A stretch of DNA of 6,290 bases, from contig JBFWZG010000167.1 of the NCBI GenBank assembly GCA_050185515.1, positions 1 through 6,290 of the forward strand, read 5' to 3'. Both the position numbers and the translations under genes were made by a program. A model generated the notes under the pieces. That model was not told where the DNA came from. It did no database searches and saw only the letters and a program-made list of their open reading frames with translations. Each line of letters opens with the position of its first letter. Position 1 is the first letter of the stretch. Of this stretch, positions 1 to 5,914 are shown piece by piece. The stretch comes from JAQSWP01 sp050185515. Lineage in GTDB: Bacteria > Pseudomonadota > Alphaproteobacteria > Reyranellales > JAQSWP01.

Positions 1-561
1 GCCTTTCGCCAGGAGCGTCTTGCCCGACCCGCGGATGACCATGGGGCCGTCTACGACAAGGGTATCGCGCTTCAGGCCGCCGATCCCGGCACGACGCCCG
101 CAACCGGCGCGACGGGGTCCGTCGTTGCCGCGGTGCTGACCGTCATCGGCGGTCTGGCGCTCGTGGTGTTCGGCGGCGCCCTCCTCGTCGATGCCGCGGT
201 CTCGATTGCGCGGTCCTTCGGAATATCTCAGACCGTGATCGGTCTGACGATAGTCGCGGTCGGCACTTCGCTGCCCGAACTCGTGACGTCCGGGCTCGCG
301 GCAATCCGCCGTCAGGGCGACGTGGCCTTCGGCAACGTGGTCGGCTCGAACATCTACAACATCCTCGGCATCGGCGGGGCCACGGCGCTGATCGCTCCCG
401 GCGATGTCCCGGCCGAGATCGTCCAGTTCGACAACCTGATAATGGTCGCGGTTTCGCTGCTGCTTGTGGCGTTCGCCTGGACCGGCCAGAGGATCGCCCG
501 GTGGGAAGGCGTCGCGCTTCTGCTGGGATACATCGCCTATGTCCTTGTGATCTGGCCATAA
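1..561 (+). CDS. Na+/Ca2+ exchanger (CaCA family), C-terminal part, 5' end outside window
   Basis: The reading frame is open from base 1 and ends at TAA 559-561, so 186 residues of the C-terminal half are visible. CaCA proteins are inner-membrane cation antiporters that export Ca2+ in exchange for Na+ or H+. They are built from two homologous halves, each with an alpha repeat that lines the ion site. Visible residues 1-43 are hydrophilic and fit the cytoplasmic loop between the halves. Hydrophobic segments follow at about 45-65, 75-100, 115-131, 145-162 and 168-186. The second alpha repeat is clear: GTSLPE at visible residues 88-93, with the acidic cation ligand, and GNVVGSN at 111-117. A GTG at 133 could be taken as a start, but it lies inside the protein, after the loop, and would drop the first half. 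The family call is firm; the transported ion and the exact subfamily (YrbG-like) are inferred. Confidence 0.9.
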   Translation, partial: AFRQERLARPADDHGAVYDKGIALQAADPGTTPATGATGSVVAAVLTVIGGLALVVFGGALLVDAAVSIARSFGISQTVIGLTIVAVGTSLPELVTSGLAAIRRQGDVAFGNVVGSNIYNILGIGGATALIAPGDVPAEIVQFDNLIMVAVSLLLVAFAWTGQRIARWEGVALLLGYIAYVLVIWP

Positions 562-586
562 GTTGGGCCTGCTGTCCGCAGGCAAC
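562..586 (+). terminator. GC-rich hairpin after the exchanger gene, possible weak terminator
   Basis: Directly after the exchanger stop codon, GCCTGC (567-572) pairs perfectly with GCAGGC (578-583) around a five-base loop. GTT (562-564) can add three pairs with AAC (584-586) if GG (565-566) bulges out. No T-tract follows, so it is not a canonical intrinsic terminator. It may only slow polymerase or protect the 3' end of the message. Confidence 0.3.
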
Positions 587-606
587 TAGACAGGCCGCGC
601 AACTCT

Positions 607-616
607 CCATGCATGG
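607..616. promoter_or_regulatory. 10-nt perfect palindrome upstream of the cyclase gene, possible operator
   Basis: CCATGCATGG is a perfect ten-base palindrome about 100 nt before the cyclase start, in the 151-nt gap after the exchanger gene. Such a site can bind a dimeric regulator. However, a single short palindrome is expected by chance at a modest rate, and I could not identify a convincing -35/-10 pair beside it. No other structure stands out in this gap apart from the hairpin at 562-586. Confidence 0.15.
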
Positions 617-712
617 GGCTGGATCGTCGGGAGGCGCGAGTACCTTCTCTGGAGGGACGCCGGATTGCCTTCGCCACTGCCTTGCCTTCTCCTGCTGTGC
701 TACTTTTTTCGC

Positions 713-2473
713 ATGCGAGAAGGCACGAAACGGCGGTTGGCGGCGATCGTCTACGCGGACGTGGCCGGCTACTCGCGCCTTATGGGCGAAGACGAGGAGG
801 GCACGGTCCGCAAGCTGCGCCTGCTGAAGACTGATTTGATCGTACCGCTGATCTCGGCCCATGGCGGCCGCATAGCAAATACCGCAGGCGACAGTCTGCT
901 GCTCAAGTTCGCCAGCGCCGTCGATGCCGTGCGCTGCGCGATCGCCTTGCAGGAGGGGATTCCCGATGCACAGGGCGAGGCGCCTGCCGAGCGGCGGCTG
1001 GAGTTCCGCATCGGTGTGCATACGGGAGACGTCATCTCCGAAGGCGCCGACCTCCTGGGCGACGGCGTGAACATGGCGGCGCGGATTCAGGGACTGGCCG
1101 ATACCGGCTGCGTGGCGATTTCCGAAGACACGTATCGGCTCGTGCGCGACCGGCTGGCGCTGGAATGGCGCGATGGCGGCGAGCATGAGGTGAAGAACAT
1201 CGCTCGGCCGGTGCGAATCTGGCGCTGGTCACCCGCCTCGGCGACGCAGACCTTAGGAAACTCGCGGGCGCCGCTCACCCTGCCCGACAAGCCTTCGATC
1301 GCGGTGCTGGCCTTCGACAACATGTCCGGCGACGCGCAACAGGAGTATTTTTCCGACGGCATTACAGAGGACATCATTACCGGCCTGTCGAAGACGCGCG
1401 GCATCTTCGTAATCGCACGCAACTCCAGCTTCGCATACAAGGGGCAGGCCATCGACGTGACGCGCGTCGGCCGCGAGCTTGGCGTGCGCTATGTGCTGGA
1501 AGGCAGCGTGCGCAAGAGCGGCAACCGGGTGCGTATCACCGCCCAGTTGCTCAATGCGGCGAATGGGAGCCACGTCTGGGTCGAGAGATTCGATCGCGAC
1601 ATGACCGATCTGTTCGAAGTGCAGGACGAGATCACCCGCAGCATCGTCGGCGCGGTGGCGCCCGAAATGCTGGCGGCGGAGATGCAGCGCGCCCGGCACA
1701 AGGATCCCCGCAACCTGGATGGCTGGGAGCACGCAATCCGCGCCCAGTGGCATCTGGCGCGGCTGACCCGCGAGGATAACGACCAGGCCCTGAGCCTGGC
1801 GATGAAGGCGACCGAACTCAATCCCGCGTCGACGGCCGGCCTCAACATCGCTGCATTCACACATATTTATCGCGTGACGTTCGGCTGGGCGCAAGCTGCC
1901 GAGGCGGTGGGCGCGGCGTACGAAACGGCGCGCCGCGCCGTTCTTCTCGACGAACTCGACGAGGTTTCGCAGACCGTCCTTGCCGTAACCGAGCTTTTCA
2001 TGGGCCGGCACGACGCCGCAATCGCCCGGCTGCGCGATGCCGTGCAGCTCAATCCGAACTTCGCTTGGGCGCATGGCAATCTCGGGCTGGCCCTGGCTTT
2101 GTCCTGCCGGTGCGACGAAGCCGATGCTCCGTTCAAAACGGCAATCAGACTGAGCCCGCGCGATCACTTCAATTTTCTTTGGATCTACCTGCTCGGTTTC
2201 AACGCCTTCCTTGCCGGCCACTATCAGAAGGCGCTCGAACATGTAATCAACTCGCTGCGGCAGAATCCATCTTCGCCTGGATCGCACCGGCTGCATGCAG
2301 CCTGCCTGAGCAAGCTCGGTCGCATGGAGGAAGGCCGCGCGGCCATGTCGGAGTTCCTCCGCCTGGTGCCGAATGCTTCCGTCCGCGGCCTGCGGGCGCA
2401 GGTGCCGCTGAAGATAGACGAGTACTTCGAGCGTTATGCCGAGGCCCTGCGACAGGTGGGGCTGCCCGAGTAG
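713..2473 (+). CDS. Class III adenylate/guanylate cyclase with TolB-like and TPR regions
   Basis: This 586-residue protein should make a cyclic nucleotide from NTP in the cytosol. Residues 7-150 are a class III catalytic domain. The metal-binding aspartates are D16 (in YADVAGYS) and D60 (in AGDS), and the transition-state residues N120 and R124 lie in GDGVNMAARIQ. D113 matches the adenine-contacting aspartate, but N56 sits where adenylate cyclases usually have lysine. Residues about 192-316 form a TolB-like domain, including FSDGITEDIITGLS and VLEGSVRKSGNRVRITAQL. Residues about 340-560 are helical TPR-like repeats, and the end (EALRQVGLPE) is typical of complete family members. No transmembrane segment is evident. 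I chose ATG 713 because the protein then begins just before the conserved RRLAAIVYADVAGYS. An in-frame TTG at 665 would add 16 mostly hydrophobic residues. Neither start has a clear Shine-Dalgarno sequence. The 151-nt and 128-nt flanking gaps suggest a single-gene unit. Confidence 0.9.
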   Translation: MREGTKRRLAAIVYADVAGYSRLMGEDEEGTVRKLRLLKTDLIVPLISAHGGRIANTAGDSLLLKFASAVDAVRCAIALQEGIPDAQGEAPAERRLEFRIGVHTGDVISEGADLLGDGVNMAARIQGLADTGCVAISEDTYRLVRDRLALEWRDGGEHEVKNIARPVRIWRWSPASATQTLGNSRAPLTLPDKPSIAVLAFDNMSGDAQQEYFSDGITEDIITGLSKTRGIFVIARNSSFAYKGQAIDVTRVGRELGVRYVLEGSVRKSGNRVRITAQLLNAANGSHVWVERFDRDMTDLFEVQDEITRSIVGAVAPEMLAAEMQRARHKDPRNLDGWEHAIRAQWHLARLTREDNDQALSLAMKATELNPASTAGLNIAAFTHIYRVTFGWAQAAEAVGAAYETARRAVLLDELDEVSQTVLAVTELFMGRHDAAIARLRDAVQLNPNFAWAHGNLGLALALSCRCDEADAPFKTAIRLSPRDHFNFLWIYLLGFNAFLAGHYQKALEHVINSLRQNPSSPGSHRLHAACLSKLGRMEEGRAAMSEFLRLVPNASVRGLRAQVPLKIDEYFERYAEALRQVGLPE

Positions 2474-2588
2474 GAGCGGGGTGGCCACCGACGAACCCCA
2501 CCTCGGTCCCACGAGTCGCAATCCCGCCCTGCCAGGACCGCAACCCGCCGAGGGAAATACCACCTTAAACTTCGGGCATTCCGCGGCC

Positions 2589-2592
2589 GGAG
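2589..2592 (+). promoter_or_regulatory. Ribosome binding site of the DJ-1/PfpI gene
   Basis: GGAG lies nine bases before ATG 2602 and selects that start. A nearer ATG at 2595 is in another frame and too close to this site. Confidence 0.6.
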
Positions 2593-2601
2593 ACATGCCA
2601 G

Positions 2602-3222
2602 ATGCGAATCGCAATCCTCACCTTCGACGGCTTCAACGAACTGGATTCCTTCGTCGCTGCCGGCATCATGAATCGCCTGCACGGCAAGGGCTGGGCGGCG
2701 CATGTCACGTCGCCGACGCCGGAAGTCACCTCGATGAACGGCGTGACCGTCCGGCGCCAGCAGCCGCTGGAGTTCGTCGCTGAGGCCGACGCCGTTCTGA
2801 TCGGCAGCGGCATCCGAACGCGCGAGATTGCCGCCGATGCCGCCCTGCTGCGGCGCCTGCAGCTCGATCCCGCCCGCCAGCTGATCGGCGCGCAATGCTC
2901 CGGGACGCTGATCCTGGCGAAGCTCGGCCTGATCGGCGACCTGCCCGCCTGCACCGATCTCACCACCAAACCGTGGGTGATCGAGGCCGGTGTCCGGGTG
3001 CTCGATGAGCCCTTCGTCGCCCACGGCAACGTCGCCACCGCCGGCGGCTGTCTCGCCTCGCAGTATCTGGCGAGCTGGATGATTGCGCGACTAGCCTCGC
3101 CGCGCGACGCAGAGGAAGCGCTGCACTACGTCGCGCCGGTGGGCGAGAAGGAGCTTTACGTTCGGCGGGCGCTCGATACCGTAATGCCCTACGTGGCGGC
3201 TGGCGCTACAGTGGCCGCCTGA
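2602..3222 (+). CDS. DJ-1/PfpI family protein (class I glutamine amidotransferase-like fold)
   Basis: This is a 206-residue single-domain protein, the usual size for stand-alone DJ-1/PfpI proteins. The N-terminus (MRIAILTFDGFNELD) is the first strand of the fold and includes E13 at the usual position of the conserved acid. GAQCSG puts the nucleophile-elbow cysteine at C99, followed by a helix (LILAKLGLI). HGNVATAGGC at 141-150 is the late motif near the active site in this superfamily. S100 follows C99, so the Cys-His pair of PfpI-type peptidases is absent. Family members include glyoxalase III, isonitrile hydratase, chaperone-like and N-terminal regulator domains, and the sequence does not tell which applies. 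No DNA-binding domain is attached, so it is not an AraC-type regulator. A GGAG precedes the start, and the next gene begins 21 nt after the stop, which suggests co-transcription with 3244-3609. Confidence 0.85.
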   Translation: MRIAILTFDGFNELDSFVAAGIMNRLHGKGWAAHVTSPTPEVTSMNGVTVRRQQPLEFVAEADAVLIGSGIRTREIAADAALLRRLQLDPARQLIGAQCSGTLILAKLGLIGDLPACTDLTTKPWVIEAGVRVLDEPFVAHGNVATAGGCLASQYLASWMIARLASPRDAEEALHYVAPVGEKELYVRRALDTVMPYVAAGATVAA

Positions 3223-3243
3223 CGATCGCGCCTTGCGGCCTGA

Positions 3244-3609
3244 ATGGACTACGGACAGTTCAACGCGTTCTGCGCCTCCCTGCCTGCCACCACCTATGTG
3301 GTGCAATGGGGCGGCGCGCATGTCTGGAAGGTGGGCGGCAAGGTCTTCGCCATCGGCGGCTGGGAAGGCCGCGCCTGGCCCGGCATCACCTTCAAGGTGA
3401 CGCCCCTGTCATATGACATGCTCAAGACCCAGGCTGGATTGAGGCCGGCCCCCTATCTGGCCTCGCGCGGGATGAAATGGATCCAGCACTACGGCAAGCC
3501 GGGTCTGTCGGCGAAGGAACTGAAATCATACCTGTGCCTGTCGCACAGGCTGGTCGGCCTCGGGCTGAGCAAGAGGAAGCGCGCCGAACTGGGGTTGCAT
3601 TTCGACTAG
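3244..3609 (+). CDS. MmcQ/YjbR family protein
   Basis: This 121-residue protein has the typical length and layout of the MmcQ/YjbR family, a small alpha/beta fold (CyaY-like) of unknown biochemical role that is often annotated as DNA-binding. Visible family features are the Trp-rich first half (VVQWGGAHVWKVGGKVFAI at 19-37), the FKVTP segment at 50-54, PAPYLASRGMKWIQ at 68-81, and the C-terminal SHRLVGLGLSKRKR helix at 100-113. The last of these corresponds to the family's S-Y/H-x-L-V motif. ATG 3244 gives the conserved N-terminus although no good Shine-Dalgarno precedes it. Translation may depend on coupling to the DJ-1 gene, whose stop lies 21 nt upstream. The dioxygenase gene starts 44 nt downstream. 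The family call is firm; a DNA-binding role is not shown by the sequence. Confidence 0.85.
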   Translation: MDYGQFNAFCASLPATTYVVQWGGAHVWKVGGKVFAIGGWEGRAWPGITFKVTPLSYDMLKTQAGLRPAPYLASRGMKWIQHYGKPGLSAKELKSYLCLSHRLVGLGLSKRKRAELGLHFD

Positions 3610-3641
3610 TTGGGCCTAGCATTTCCCCCATAAGAAGCGAT

Positions 3642-3648
3642 GGGAGGA
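3642..3648 (+). promoter_or_regulatory. Strong ribosome binding site of the PhyH-family gene
   Basis: GGGAGGA ends five bases before ATG 3654 and fixes this as the start. The frame stays open back to 3477, but that stretch overlaps the MmcQ/YjbR gene in another frame and shows no family similarity. ATGs at 3640 and 3649 are out of frame. Confidence 0.8.
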
Positions 3649-3653
3649 ATGCG

Positions 3654-4817
3654 ATGAGCCAGGCGATGCGCGCGCAGGCCACCGACTACGGCAGCGAGGA
3701 AGCTGCCATGCAGGCATATTTGCGCGAAGGCGAGGAACGCGCCTATGCGCTGGGCAATCGCGGGCCGATGCGCTTTACCGCCGACGGCAGTGTCCATCCC
3801 GACATTCTCGAAGCCTACTGGCGCACCGGCTTCTACGTCTTCGAGGGCGTGCTGGGCCAGGAGGAACTGGCCGAGATCGAGGCCGATTTCCGGAACCTGC
3901 TCGAGCGCCTGCCGGTCGAGAAGGACGCCACCGTCGATCGTCACGGCTGCCCCGCACTCGGCGTCGGCCACAAGGCGCAGACCCTGTTCTGGTCGAAGCC
4001 GCTGGGCGATCCGTTCGGCGGCACCGAACTCGCCAATGGCCGCCACCCGGTCAAGATGTTCGAGCCCAAAGCGCGCGCGGATGCGCCGAAGGAAATCGTC
4101 TACCTGATCCTGGGCTCGCTGCAGTTCCTCGAAACCCAGCTCAGGGTCTATGGCCATCCGCATCTGCTGGCGATGGCCGCCGCCGTCAACGGCGACGACT
4201 TCACCCCGTTCAACGAGGCGCTGTTCATCAAGGAGCCGGGGCTCGGCGCTTCCGTCGCCTGGCACCAGGACGGCATCACCCACTGGAACACGCCCAACTG
4301 GGACGAAGGCGTGCACGGCTTCAATTTCATGGCGCAGCTTTACGGCTGCACGCCCGCCAACGGCGTGTGGGTGGTGCCGGGCTCGCACAAGATTCCCGGC
4401 AAATGCGACATCAGGGCCATGGTGGCGGCGGCCGGCAGCGAGCGTCTGCCCGACGCGGTGCCGATGGTCTGCAAGCCAGGCGACGTGGTGATCAACAACC
4501 GCCAGGTCGTGCACGGCTCGTTCGCAAACACCAGCAGGGACTGGCGCGTCACCCTGAATTTCGGCTTCCACCGCCGCAGCTCGGTGCTGGGCGTCGAGGC
4601 CGGTGGCATCCACAACGCCCGCGCGGTCTACGACGAGGCGCGCATCCGCGACCGCGCCCGCCTGATCGGCTACGCCATCGACGCCCGCCGCCAGCGCTTC
4701 CCGGACGAGACGCCCTACGCCTACAGGCCGCATGTCGAGGCCGGCCTTGCCTATCGCTGGGACGAGAAGGCGAAGGCCGACATCAGGGACTACAATTTGC
4801 TCGATCTAAGTATCTGA
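3654..4817 (+). CDS. Phytanoyl-CoA dioxygenase (PhyH) family Fe(II)/2-oxoglutarate oxygenase
   Basis: This 387-residue protein is predicted to be a cytosolic non-haem iron oxygenase that couples decarboxylation of 2-oxoglutarate to oxidation of a substrate, usually hydroxylation. The iron-binding triad is visible as H204 and D206 in WHQDG and H287 in VVHGSF. R298 lies 11 residues after the last histidine, the spacing seen in human PhyH for the residue that binds 2-oxoglutarate. GFYVFEGVLGQEELAEI (59-75) is the typical PhyH N-terminal segment, and WVVPGSHKIPGK (239-250) is the conserved strand and loop before the distal histidine. A charged C-terminal extension (about 318-387) follows the core. 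The substrate cannot be read from the sequence. Relatives act on fatty acyl-CoAs, ectoine and many secondary metabolites, and no biosynthetic neighbours narrow this down. The gene is probably co-transcribed with the two genes upstream. Its stop is 14 nt from that of the convergent MDR gene. Confidence 0.9.
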   Translation: MSQAMRAQATDYGSEEAAMQAYLREGEERAYALGNRGPMRFTADGSVHPDILEAYWRTGFYVFEGVLGQEELAEIEADFRNLLERLPVEKDATVDRHGCPALGVGHKAQTLFWSKPLGDPFGGTELANGRHPVKMFEPKARADAPKEIVYLILGSLQFLETQLRVYGHPHLLAMAAAVNGDDFTPFNEALFIKEPGLGASVAWHQDGITHWNTPNWDEGVHGFNFMAQLYGCTPANGVWVVPGSHKIPGKCDIRAMVAAAGSERLPDAVPMVCKPGDVVINNRQVVHGSFANTSRDWRVTLNFGFHRRSSVLGVEAGGIHNARAVYDEARIRDRARLIGYAIDARRQRFPDETPYAYRPHVEAGLAYRWDEKAKADIRDYNLLDLSI

Positions 4818-4831
4818 GAGGGAGCGAAGGA

Positions 4832-5824
4832 CTAAACCCTTACCATCCGCTTGCCGCGGTTCTCGCCCGCCAGCAGCCCGATCAGCGCCCTGGGCGCGTT
4901 CTCCAGCCCGTCGACGATGTCCTCGACGACCTTGATTTTCCTCGTCTTCGCCCAGCCCAGCAGCTTGTCTTCCGCCTCCTTGTCCTGGTCGGCGTAGTCC
5001 ATGACGATGAAGCCTTCCATGCGCAGGCGCTTGACCACCAGCAGGCCCGGCACGCCGCGCGGCGACTGCAGGTTCGACGTGTCGTATTGCGAGACCGCGC
5101 CGCAGCACACCACCCGTCCGCGCTGGTTCATCTGGAACAGGGCCGCTTCAAGAACCGGGCCGCCGACATTGTCGAAGAACACGTCGATGCCCTGCGGACA
5201 GGCGGCGGCGAGATCCTTGCGGAAGGACTTGGCCTTGTAGTCGACGGCGGCGTCGTAGCCCAGTTCGTCGACCAGCCACTTGCACTTCTCGGCCCCGCCG
5301 GCGATGCCGACGGCGCGGCAGCCGACGGCTTTGGCGATCTGGCCGACGAAGGAGCCGACCGAGCCGGCGGCGGCGGAGACCACCACCGTCTCGCCCGCCT
5401 TCGGACGGCCGACATTGATCAGCCCGTGATAGGCGGTCTTGCCGGCGATGCCGATCAGCGACAGCAGATGCGATTCAGGCTCGTAGGCGCGCGCCTTCTC
5501 CAGCCTGCGCGCCTCCATGGCATAGAATTCCTGCCAGCCGCCCTCGCCGAACACCTTGTCGCCCTTGGCGAAGCCCGGCGCCTTGCTTTCCACCACCTCG
5601 CCCAGCGAATAGGCGTGCATGATGTCGCCCGCCTTCACCGCCTGGCGATAGGTGGCGCCCTGCATCCAGGCGCGGTTGGCGGCGTCGAGCGAAATGAGCC
5701 TGCTGCGCACCAGCACCTGCCCTTCGCCGATCGCCGGCATCGGCCCCTCGACCAGCCTGAAATGCTCTTCGCCCAGCCGGTCGGTCGGCAGGGTCTGGAT
5801 CACGATCTGCCTGTTGCCGGCCAT
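4832..5824 (-). CDS. NADP-dependent MDR-family oxidoreductase (zinc-independent, PTGR/CurA type)
   Basis: This 330-residue medium-chain dehydrogenase/reductase is close in length to prostaglandin reductase 1 and to bacterial CurA/YncB enzymes. These reduce the C=C bond of alpha,beta-unsaturated carbonyls with NADPH. Residues 1-115 form the GroES-like substrate domain. The cofactor fold follows, with the glycine-rich AAAGSVGS at 151-158 and the FFDNVGG signature at 216-222 that is characteristic of this branch. GYDAAVDYK (189-197) is also typical. The structural and catalytic zinc cysteine clusters of alcohol dehydrogenases are absent. I chose the start at 5824 because AGGAG lies seven bases upstream and the protein then begins MAGNRQIVI, as in relatives. 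An in-frame ATG at 5866 would add 14 residues encoded by an intergenic inverted repeat and has no such site. It is read in the same direction as the CoxE-like gene, with a 90-nt gap. The physiological substrate is unknown. Confidence 0.9.
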   Translation of the reverse strand: MAGNRQIVIQTLPTDRLGEEHFRLVEGPMPAIGEGQVLVRSRLISLDAANRAWMQGATYRQAVKAGDIMHAYSLGEVVESKAPGFAKGDKVFGEGGWQEFYAMEARRLEKARAYEPESHLLSLIGIAGKTAYHGLINVGRPKAGETVVVSAAAGSVGSFVGQIAKAVGCRAVGIAGGAEKCKWLVDELGYDAAVDYKAKSFRKDLAAACPQGIDVFFDNVGGPVLEAALFQMNQRGRVVCCGAVSQYDTSNLQSPRGVPGLLVVKRLRMEGFIVMDYADQDKEAEDKLLGWAKTRKIKVVEDIVDGLENAPRALIGLLAGENRGKRMVRV

Positions 5825-5831
5825 TGGCTGT

Positions 5832-5836
5832 CTCCT
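5832..5836 (-). promoter_or_regulatory. Ribosome binding site of the MDR oxidoreductase gene
   Basis: Read on the - strand this is AGGAG, seven bases before ATG 5824-5822. It decides the start in favour of 5824 over the longer reading from 5866. Confidence 0.75.
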
Positions 5837-5854
5837 GCTTGAGTCTCGCTTTGC

Positions 5855-5910
5855 GAGCAGATTCACGTCACGACGCCATCGCTGCGCGATCTCGTCATGA
5901 CGATTTGCTC
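5855..5910. repeat. 56-nt imperfect inverted repeat between the CoxE-like and MDR genes
   Basis: Two arms (5855-5882 and 5886-5910) fold around a TGC loop. From the loop outward: ATCGC (5878-5882) pairs with GCGAT (5886-5890). After a two-base mismatch, CGTCACGACG (5866-5875) pairs at 9 of 10 positions with CGTCATGACG (5893-5902). After a three-base bulge (5863-5865), GAGCAGAT (5855-5862) pairs at 7 of 8 positions with ATTTGCTC (5903-5910). This gives 21 Watson-Crick pairs in total. The repeat starts 4 nt after the stop codon of the CoxE-like gene and ends about 30 nt before the MDR start. No T-run follows in the direction of transcription, so it is not a standard intrinsic terminator. It could be a REP-like dispersed element, an mRNA-stabilising or processing hairpin, or an attenuator. 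Confidence 0.6.
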
Positions 5911-5914
5911 TTTG

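Noticed and set aside
2478..2502. Palindrome GGTGGCCACC (2480-2489) and a GGGGT/ACCCC pairing just after the cyclase stop
   Set aside because: The stems are short and compete with each other, and no T-run follows, so I could not support a terminator. The rest of the gap up to 2588 shows nothing clear.
1253..2614. A 453-codon open frame on the - strand opposite the cyclase gene
   Set aside because: It lies antisense to a well-supported cyclase, shows no recognisable domain and has a composition typical of the complement of a GC-rich gene. The same reasoning removes the - strand frames at 143-1186 and 3606-4733.
3195..3219. GGCGGC/GCCGCC stem overlapping the end of the DJ-1/PfpI gene
   Set aside because: It has a 13-base loop, lies inside coding sequence and can be explained by GC-rich codons for Ala and Gly.
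713..3609. Cyclase plus neighbours as a Pycsar-like anti-phage system
   Set aside because: Pycsar systems pair a cyclase with a TIR, transmembrane or similar effector that binds the nucleotide. The cyclase here is fused to TolB-like and TPR regions, as in common chromosomal signalling proteins, and the adjacent genes carry no such effector or nucleotide-binding domain.
561..3617. The 10-mer AGTTGGGCCT occurs after two stop codons (561-570 and 3608-3617)
   Set aside because: Several repeated 10-mers are expected by chance in a GC-rich window of this size, and the sequences diverge immediately afterwards.
4367..5842. A 491-codon open frame on the + strand spanning the PhyH 3' end and the MDR gene
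   Set aside because: It overlaps two clear genes in other frames, is rich in Arg, Ala, Gly and His, and has no family features. It is a shadow of high GC content.
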